Shown here in pieces: positions 1 through 4,524 of a stretch of 5,489 nucleotides of DNA (the first letter of the stretch is position 1; every line of letters begins with the position of its first letter). The stretch comes from Thiomargarita sp. Lineage in GTDB: Bacteria; Pseudomonadota; Gammaproteobacteria; Beggiatoales; Beggiatoaceae. The DNA lies in NCBI GenBank assembly GCA_023144675.1, contig JAGLFE010000130.1, positions 1 to 5,489 of the forward strand, given 5' to 3'. The translations under genes were made by a program, and so were the position numbers. The notes under the pieces were generated by a model. The model was not told the origin of the DNA. It ran no database searches and saw only the letters and a list, made by a program, of their open reading frames with translations.

Positions 1-26
1 AAATAAGCAATTTCTTTTTCATAGTT

Positions 27-118
27 CTTGCGAACTCCAACAAATAAATTCAATATTTAATTCTGGAAATTAAAAAAAAGCTAACATTTTTTTGAATGTT
101 GGGCTTTTTTTTGGTTTA
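27..118 (+). repeat. Extragenic direct repeat, copy 1 (upstream of the toxin-antitoxin module)
   Basis: This stretch of about 92 bp recurs at 707-798 in the same orientation with only scattered substitutions and two one-base length changes, in the A-run and the T-run. Both copies begin CTTGCGAAC, share the AATTCTGG core and end in TGTTGGGC followed by a T tract. CCAACA at 37-42 is the inverse of TGTTGG at 97-102, so the element is also a loose palindrome. Unlike copy 2, the bases before position 27 do not carry the GGTAGGCTGG arm, so this copy looks 5'-truncated. The similarity is read directly; the membership in a wider repeat family is inferred from memory. Confidence 0.85.
72..112 (+). terminator. 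Intrinsic terminator hairpin inside repeat copy 1
   Basis: The run A72-A79 then GCT-AACATT (80-88) pairs with AATGTT-GG-GC (95-104) and the T-run 105-112. The six-base loop is TTTTTG, and there is one G bulge plus a T-G wobble. The A-run on one side and T-run on the other mean it could terminate transcription in either direction. It would shield the toxin-antitoxin genes from transcription entering from the left. Termination is predicted from structure only. Confidence 0.75.
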
Positions 119-125
119 TGAATGG

Positions 126-150
126 AATGTTGGGTTGTTTATTTGGTATA
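126..150 (+). repeat. Partial extra copy of the repeat's right end
   Basis: AATGTTGGG at 126-134 repeats the same nine bases found at 95-103 in copy 1 and 774-782 in copy 2. The following bases run TTTGGTATA, as after copy 2 (TTTGGTATAAG). Copy 1 therefore seems to be followed by a partial tandem duplication of the element's end, which now supplies the bases immediately before brnT. Confidence 0.5.
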
Positions 151-152
151 AT
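144..152 (+). promoter_or_regulatory. Extended -10 promoter element for the toxin-antitoxin operon
   Basis: TGGTATAAT is a perfect extended -10 (TGN-TATAAT). No good -35 hexamer lies 16-18 bp upstream, which is compatible with an extended -10 promoter. Transcription would start near 158-161, at or just before the ATG at 162, so the toxin message could be leaderless. A second TGTATAAT lies at 166-173, inside the gene. GTATAAT at 146-152 and 167-173 is a direct repeat 21 bp apart, about two helical turns, a spacing that would suit an autoregulatory operator. Confidence 0.5.
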
Positions 153-161
153 ATGAAAAAT

Positions 162-443
162 ATGCTGTATAATTTTGAATGGCATTCTAAGAAAGAAAAA
201 ATTAACATTCGCAAACATGGTGTTTCTTTTGATGAAGCATCCACTGTATTTGGGGATATTTTATCTGTTACCTATCCCGATCCTGACCATTCCATTCGAG
301 AAGAGCGTTTCGTGATGATTGGATTATCCAGTAAACAGCGAATAATGGTGGTTTCTCACCTGTATCACGGTGAAACTATCCGAATTATTAGTGCCAGATC
401 AGCAACAAAACGGGAGCGACGATTTTATGAACACAGAATTTGA
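162..443 (+). CDS. brnT: BrnT-family toxin (RelE-like ribonuclease) of a type II toxin-antitoxin module
   Basis: A 93-residue protein with the BrnT signature: FEW near the N terminus, then K-x-N-x-x-KHGVSF-x-EA (about residues 13-26), a central PDPDH-x-x-x-EERF-x-x-IG block and a C-terminal RIISAR-x-A-x-x-RERR-x-YE block. BrnT toxins have a RelE-like fold and inhibit growth by cutting RNA in the cytoplasm; a cognate antitoxin binds and neutralises them. The start at 162 puts FEW at residues 5-7, as usual for the family. ATG 153 is a possible alternative. The open frame back to 96 runs through the terminator hairpin and is unlikely to be translated. No Shine-Dalgarno precedes 153 or 162. The gene overlaps the antitoxin by 17 bp, so the two are surely co-expressed. 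Local GC (26/60 at 241-300) exceeds that of the large genes to the right, suggesting acquisition. The family call is firm; activity is untested. Confidence 0.9.
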   Translation: MLYNFEWHSKKEKINIRKHGVSFDEASTVFGDILSVTYPDPDHSIREERFVMIGLSSKQRIMVVSHLYHGETIRIISARSATKRERRFYEHRI

Positions 444-654
444 TGATGAATTAAACGATGAACTTCGAGATGAGTATGATTTTGCCAACATGAAAGACGG
501 CGTTCGCGGCAAGTATGCCAAACAGTATCACGAAGGGGTAAAACTTATCATGCTTGAACCTGATGTCGCAAAAGTTTTTCCTGATGCAAAATCAGTCAAT
601 GAAGCTTTAAGGTCTTTGGCAAAAATTATCCAACATCATCAAAAAATCGCCTAA
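427..654 (+). CDS. Probable antitoxin partner of BrnT (DELRxEYDF...GVRGKYA family)
   Basis: A 75-residue protein with an acidic N terminus (about residues 3-17, many D and E), then YDFANMKDGVRGKYA (residues 17-31) and a C-terminal strand-helix unit, LIMLEPDVAKVFPDAKSVNEALRSLAKII. I recognise this pattern (EYDF, GVRGKYA, LEPDVA-x-x-FP, VNEALR) from small antitoxin-like proteins encoded beside RelE-like toxins in cyanobacteria and proteobacteria. It is not the classic BrnA domain, though the C-terminal part could be a ribbon-helix-helix-like unit. ATG 427 is chosen because GGGAG at 412-416 lies ten bases upstream and the family motif starts soon after. The in-frame extension to 370 only reads the toxin's sequence in another frame. 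Toxin before antitoxin, with 17 bp overlap, is the usual BrnTA order. GC is 30/60 at 481-540, well above the flanks. Confidence 0.82.
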   Translation: MNTEFDDELNDELRDEYDFANMKDGVRGKYAKQYHEGVKLIMLEPDVAKVFPDAKSVNEALRSLAKIIQHHQKIA

Positions 655-690
655 CTTGGTATCCACCCAACTTCTTCAAAAAAATAGTGC

Positions 691-721
691 GGTAGGCTGG
701 AGTAAACTTGCGAACCCCAAC
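691..721 (+). repeat. Degenerate hairpin at the left end of repeat copy 2
   Basis: GTAGGCTGGAGT (692-703) pairs imperfectly with ACCCCAAC (714-721) across a ten-base loop: T-A, G-C, mismatch, G-C, G-C, T-A, mismatch, G-C. This looks like a decayed form of the 'GTAGGTTGGGTT ... AACCCAACA' extragenic palindrome I recall from Thiotrichales and cyanobacteria. It extends copy 2 leftward; copy 1 has no counterpart. Confidence 0.45.
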
Positions 722-798
722 AAATAAAATCAATATTTAATTCTGGATATTAAGAAAAGCTCATATTTTTTTGAATGTTGGGCTTTTTTTTTGGTATA
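707..798 (+). repeat. Extragenic direct repeat, copy 2 (downstream of the toxin-antitoxin module)
   Basis: Second copy of the repeat seen at 27-118, same orientation, offset about 680 bp. CCCAACA at 716-722 is the inverse of TGTTGGG at 776-782, giving an outer palindrome of about 67 bp with an inner terminator hairpin. The pair of copies brackets both toxin-antitoxin genes and their promoter. Confidence 0.85.
751..792 (+). terminator. Intrinsic terminator of the toxin-antitoxin operon, inside repeat copy 2
   Basis: AAAAGCTCA (755-763) pairs with TGGGCTTTT (779-787), a two-base/one-base internal loop follows, and ATT/AAT closes a six-base TTTTTG loop (768-773). A run of nine T follows GGGC. 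It lies about 100 bp after the antitoxin stop with no gene between, so it would end that operon and separate it from the downstream spacer. The stem is less regular than in copy 1. Confidence 0.65.
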
Positions 799-822
799 AG
801 TGGTGTGCGGAGTGTCGGTTTA

Positions 823-957
823 ATATTCAAAAACTTGAAAATATGTTAAGATATTCAAATGAGAAATACTTTAATATTGCAACTGATAGATTAATATTAC
901 ACAGATAAAAATACACCTCTTGTTTAATTTTTTGTTAAACTATCTATTATTGAATAT
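823..957. promoter_or_regulatory. Cluster of ATATTCAA boxes, possible operator
   Basis: ATATTCAA occurs at 823-830 and 851-858, its exact inverse TTGAATAT at 950-957, and a near-inverse with one extra A at 835-844. The first and second form an inverted pair around AAAC. TTAATATT also recurs at 820-827, 871-878 and 891-898, the last two 20 bp apart. Recurrence is seen directly; a regulatory role is a guess because base composition makes such words common. Confidence 0.3.
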
Positions 958-1029
958 TTCTTTTTTTCATAAAAATTTGAGGTAATGAATATAAAAATTA
1001 AACTTGGTTGATGATGCATTTTTTAAGAA

Positions 1030-1043
1030 TTGATGTTAATCAA
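1030..1043. promoter_or_regulatory. Perfect FNR/Anr-type binding site
   Basis: TTGAT-GTTA-ATCAA matches the FNR/Anr consensus TTGAT-N4-ATCAA at all ten defined bases. A further ATTGAT at 1050-1055 makes a second, wider inverted pair with ATCAAT at 1039-1044. The box is centred about 195 bp before the ATG at 1232. No clear -10 sits at the ideal distance for a -41.5 activator site; TATTAA at 1072-1077 would place it near -47. It could act at another position or as a repressor site. Confidence 0.5.
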
Positions 1044-1231
1044 TAATTCATTGATATTTATACAACAACACTATTAAAACTACTAAAAAAACTATTTTAA
1101 CTCTATATTTACTATAAATTATTTAATAAGTTATACTGAAATGTAAATTATTAAGATTACGTATGGAATAAATAACAGGTTTCGTTAAGTCATTATTCTT
1201 TATCACAATTTTTTATATAAAAATAGCTTCT

Positions 1232-3484
1232 ATGTTTAGTTTATTTACAAAAAATAATTCTTCGACTGAAAAAAAGCCCATTCTTGCCAACAAAACTAAA
1301 ACCATTGAATTAAAACTCAAATCTCCCTATTTTCCCTGTATAAACTTTGATAAATTTGCTAAAGGAATTGACAATGTTCATATAGATGTTTATTTAAGTC
1401 CACAATTTACTGAGCTTACACGGCAACTCATTTATGAATTATTAGATGAAAGGAGCAATAATAAAAGGCGTTTTACTGATAAACCTTCAAAAAAAGTATG
1501 TGATAAATTAGATAAATTTGCCAACATTTATGAAACAATTTTAATTTCTGAAATCTATCGGGTAAAAGAAACTAAACGCATAGATGTTATTCAATTATTC
1601 CAAATTTCCTGTTTAAAATTTATCTTAACAACCGTTCTGGAACAAACCGATAAGCTGCTTTACGAATTACGACAAGCAAGCCTTAGTAATAATGAAGAAG
1701 GATGGAAATTATCCGATCGCATTACTTGGATTAACCAAAATAAACATAATTTATCCTATCAAGTTAGTTATGAAATATTAACGCAATTTTTATGGGCTGA
1801 AAAAGGCAAAGTGAGTCAATTACGAGAATCTTTGCTAGGAATAGCTTGGACAATTCCAGAAGAAATATTAGCAAATCCATTATTGAAAACAGCGGATGTT
1901 TATAACCATAATGTATTAATGAAATATTATGTTTTGTTATCTAGGGATGTTGATAACTATTACGGCTTTGAAAATTTATCTACTTTAATAGATGAAATTT
2001 TAGATAAAATTAGCAGTAATTACCAAATAGAGATTTCGCCAGTAGATTACATTTCTCCACAATTGAAACAAACAACTATCTTTTCATGGCGAGACGAACC
2101 TAAAAATATTGACCAATTATTTGGTGTGGGTAAGTCCCAAGAAAATATAAATCCTAAAATTTTAACTTTGCACAAACAAGCAAATACATTATTAATCAAA
2201 TCTTTACAACAAGCTAAAGTAATTAAGCATTTACTAGCCGCTTATGAAACTCCTCATTTATATGAATATTATTTTAAATTAATTAAACCTTATTTGCTAT
2301 ATCAAACACTTTGCGATGACATTGGTATTCGAGAAATTGAGTTTAAACTACAAACTTTGCTTAAAATAAGGAATTCTCGCCAAGAAGATAGCAAAAAATT
2401 ATCTATAACTGAATTTAAAGAAACTAAGAAACGTTTAAATAAATTAGTAAATCGTCCCAAATATCCTATTTTAAAGCGTTTTATCAGCGATATTATTCGT
2501 TATCGTCGAGACCTAAAATATTATAATTTATTACATAAGTCAATGGAACAAATCCACTTGTTGAATAAAGAAGTGGAAATTCAACTGGCTAGAAGTAACT
2601 ATGTTTTAAATGAATTTTTGGCTAAAGAAGAACGTACTGATATTTTTGAAGAAATTCGGGGACATGTAATTATTAAAGCGGATTTGCGTGGTTCTACAAC
2701 GATAACTGATGAATTATATCGGCGGGGTTTAAATCCTGCAACCCATTTTAGTCGTAATTTTTTCAATCCAATTAATACTTATATTGAACTATTTGGAGCG
2801 GAAAAAGTATTTATTGAAGGCGATGCTATCATTCTATGTTTATATGAATATCAAAAATCCCATGAAGAATGGTTGGCAGTTTCCCGTGCTTGTAGCTTGG
2901 CTAAAAATATGTTATCTGTAGTAGAAAAGCAAAATAGAGTAAGCCTTAAACATGATTTGCCTAAATTGGAATTGGGAATTGGGATTTGCTACGTGCCAGA
3001 ATCCCCTAAATTTTTATATGATGGTGGGCATAAAATTATGATTTCGCCTGCAATTGGAAATGCGGATCGTCTATCTTCCTGCTCATGGAAATTGCGAAAA
3101 AAATATGCTTTAAAATCCAATTTATTATTCAATCTGATGGTTTTTCAACAGGCTTTAACTGAACAAGGGGAAAAAGGTATGACCACTTTTCGTTATAACC
3201 TGAACGGGATTGAATTAGAACTCGCCGCATTTAAAAAATTGCAAACTGAGATTTCTTTACGTCATTTTAACATGAAATTACCTGGTGAAAAGCATCAATC
3301 TGATTTTTACATTGGTTATTGTTTAGATAAAGAAGGCAAAAAGCGTCAAGTTGTAATCCGCAAAGACCATATTAAAATGTGGCAAGAAGAGGATGAAAAT
3401 CATCAAGCAATCAAAAATTTACATTATTATGAAGTGGTTACTAATTCTAAAATTTTAAATACTATCAAAAAATCAGGTTTATGA
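1232..3484 (+). CDS. Protein of unknown function with a C-terminal divergent class III nucleotidyl cyclase homology domain
   Basis: A 750-residue, probably cytoplasmic protein: no signal peptide or membrane segment is visible. Residues 1-470 are charged and mostly helix-like, and I recognise no domain there. Residues about 478-640 resemble a class III cyclase catalytic domain. KADLRGSTT has the first metal Asp (D484), FIEGDAII has the second (D531), LELGIGICYVP matches the conserved central strand, and AIGNADRL (607-614) matches the G-x-x-VN-x-A-x-RL motif with R613. D484-D531 (47) and D531-R613 (82) spacings fit the family. The positions that normally select the purine appear to be F528 and I602 rather than Lys/Glu and Asp/Cys/Thr, and Asn is shifted by one place, so it may be inactive or have changed specificity. 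Residues 640-750 form an extension unknown to me. ATG 1232 lacks a clear Shine-Dalgarno. The stop overlaps the ygfZ start by four bases (ATGA), implying translational coupling. It could alternatively be a nucleotide-binding sensor. Confidence 0.72.
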   Translation: MFSLFTKNNSSTEKKPILANKTKTIELKLKSPYFPCINFDKFAKGIDNVHIDVYLSPQFTELTRQLIYELLDERSNNKRRFTDKPSKKVCDKLDKFANIYETILISEIYRVKETKRIDVIQLFQISCLKFILTTVLEQTDKLLYELRQASLSNNEEGWKLSDRITWINQNKHNLSYQVSYEILTQFLWAEKGKVSQLRESLLGIAWTIPEEILANPLLKTADVYNHNVLMKYYVLLSRDVDNYYGFENLSTLIDEILDKISSNYQIEISPVDYISPQLKQTTIFSWRDEPKNIDQLFGVGKSQENINPKILTLHKQANTLLIKSLQQAKVIKHLLAAYETPHLYEYYFKLIKPYLLYQTLCDDIGIREIEFKLQTLLKIRNSRQEDSKKLSITEFKETKKRLNKLVNRPKYPILKRFISDIIRYRRDLKYYNLLHKSMEQIHLLNKEVEIQLARSNYVLNEFLAKEERTDIFEEIRGHVIIKADLRGSTTITDELYRRGLNPATHFSRNFFNPINTYIELFGAEKVFIEGDAIILCLYEYQKSHEEWLAVSRACSLAKNMLSVVEKQNRVSLKHDLPKLELGIGICYVPESPKFLYDGGHKIMISPAIGNADRLSSCSWKLRKKYALKSNLLFNLMVFQQALTEQGEKGMTTFRYNLNGIELELAAFKKLQTEISLRHFNMKLPGEKHQSDFYIGYCLDKEGKKRQVVIRKDHIKMWQEEDENHQAIKNLHYYEVVTNSKILNTIKKSGL

Positions 3485-4524
3485 ACAATAATATGTGGAA
3501 ACAATATTTACAAGAAATTGGTGCGCAGATTGAAAATAATATTGTGGTAAGTTTTGGACAGGCAAAAGCTGAATTACAGCAAGTTATGCAAGGCGATATT
3601 ATTGCGGATTTATCCCATTTTGGTTTAATTAAAGTTACGGGGAAAGATGCGTCAATTTTTTTACAAGGTCAATTTACTAATAATGTGTTACAAGTAACGG
3701 CTACCAAACATCAATTAACAGCTTTTTGTACTCATCAAGGTCGAATTTTAATGTCGTTTCGTTTATTTAAACGGCAAGCTGCTTATTATTTATTATTACC
3801 CAAGGAAAATGTTAATGCAATTATTAAACGGTTGCAAATGTATGTACTTCGTTCTGATGTGCAATTAACAATAGCTGAAGATTTATTTTGTCTTGGCGTG
3901 GCGGGAAAAAATATTACTAAAACGTTATCATCTTATTTGAATCAAGAAATTAGCATAAATGATAGTTTAACTATTGAAGATACCACGTTTTTAAGAATTT
4001 CAGATTTGCTAGCTCGCTACTTAATTATTAGTCCGAATGTGCAAAATTTATGGCAATATGTAGAAACACAAGCACATAAAGTGGGATCAAATGCTTGGCA
4101 ATTATTAGATATTTTGGCAGGTTTACCACAGATTACTACGGCTACATCGGAAGCTTTTATCCCGCAAATGATTAATTTTGACGTAATTGATGGAATTAAT
4201 TTTAAAAAAGGTTGTTATACGGGGCAAGAAATAGTAGCACGGGTTCAATATTTAGGCGAGATAAAACGCCGTATGTATTTAGCTCGTATTGAGAATGAAT
4301 TAGTTCCAAAAGCGGGAGATATTATTTATAATGAGCAGGGTGAAAATGTTGGAAAAATTGTAAATGCAGCTCCTTATCCTGAAAGTGAAAGCATTGTTTT
4401 AGTAGTTATGCAAGTGAGTCAAGTTAAGCAAACGGCTTATTGGCAAATAGGAGAAACAAGAAAAATTTTAAATTGGCTAAATTTGCCTTATCAATTACCT
4501 GTTAAACTGGTACAAAATAATTAG
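3481..4524 (+). CDS. ygfZ: YgfZ, folate-binding Fe-S cluster maintenance protein (GcvT-like, IBA57 family)
   Basis: A 347-residue protein, slightly longer than the E. coli protein (about 326). The family signature KGCYTGQE is intact at residues 243-250 with the essential Cys at 245. It is preceded by a typical FIPQMINFD stretch and followed by VARVQYLGEIKRRMY. The N-terminal part (about 35-220: ADLSHFGLIKVTGKDA..FLQGQFTN) is the GcvT-like folate-binding region, and the C-terminal 80 residues match the small barrel. YgfZ acts in the cytoplasm with tetrahydrofolate to support assembly or repair of Fe-S enzymes such as MiaB; its mitochondrial relative IBA57 supports lipoyl synthase. The start at 3481 overlaps the upstream stop (ATGA), with only a weak CAGG before it, so translation probably depends on coupling; Met5 at 3493 is an alternative. 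The 3' end overlaps the lipA stop. Confidence 0.95.
   Translation: MNNNMWKQYLQEIGAQIENNIVVSFGQAKAELQQVMQGDIIADLSHFGLIKVTGKDASIFLQGQFTNNVLQVTATKHQLTAFCTHQGRILMSFRLFKRQAAYYLLLPKENVNAIIKRLQMYVLRSDVQLTIAEDLFCLGVAGKNITKTLSSYLNQEISINDSLTIEDTTFLRISDLLARYLIISPNVQNLWQYVETQAHKVGSNAWQLLDILAGLPQITTATSEAFIPQMINFDVIDGINFKKGCYTGQEIVARVQYLGEIKRRMYLARIENELVPKAGDIIYNEQGENVGKIVNAAPYPESESIVLVVMQVSQVKQTAYWQIGETRKILNWLNLPYQLPVKLVQNN

Larger units (their letters stand above)
799..1231. other. Very AT-rich intergenic spacer ahead of the cyclase-like gene
   Basis: No gene of credible length is visible on either strand. The spacer holds repeated AT-rich 8-mers (820-957), a perfect inverted repeat GTTTAA-N7-TTAAAC at 922-940 and an FNR-type box at 1030-1043. 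Several weak -10-like hexamers occur (TATACT at 1132-1137 and a TATATAA stretch at 1214-1220), none with a good -35. Two tiny overlapping reading frames (985-1011 and 1011-1046) are probably chance. The unusual length for this compact locus and the site density suggest a regulatory region. Confidence 0.5.

Noticed and set aside
1..26. Possible end of an upstream gene
   Set aside because: Too short to judge; no recognisable coding sequence remains before the repeat.
35..104. Repeat copies as integron attC sites: CYYYAAC at the left and GTTGGGC (GTTRRRY) at the right, 70 bp apart, bracketing a small toxin-antitoxin cassette
   Set aside because: The left core has C where a purine is required. 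The inner pairing (TTCAA/TTGAA) has a six-base bulge on one side only instead of the paired spacer between R and L boxes. The inner part is a terminator hairpin. No integrase is visible. A genome-wide attC covariance-model search would settle it.
96..161. Upstream extension of the toxin to ATG 96
   Set aside because: It starts inside the terminator hairpin, adds residues absent from BrnT proteins and precedes the likely promoter.
370..426. Upstream extension of the antitoxin to ATG 370
   Set aside because: It only reads toxin coding sequence in another frame. ATG 427 has GGGAG at a suitable distance and gives the family's usual N terminus.
922..940. GTTTAA-N7-TTAAAC inverted repeat as a terminator or operator
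   Set aside because: Six A/T-rich pairs with a T-rich loop form a weak stem, and no T tract follows, so a chance origin in such AT-rich DNA is likely.
985..1046. Two tiny overlapping frames, an 8-codon one after GAGG and an 11-codon one, as a leader-peptide system
   Set aside because: They are too short, the Shine-Dalgarno is only two bases from its ATG, no codon bias or attenuator hairpin follows, and the FNR-type box lies inside the second frame.
1232..3484. Reading the large protein as a GGDEF diguanylate cyclase or a CRISPR/CBASS-type signalling enzyme
   Set aside because: There is no GGDEF-like motif, no CD-NTase active-site pattern (GS followed by paired Asp), and no effector gene, CRISPR array or defence neighbours in the window; the class III cyclase motif order fits better.
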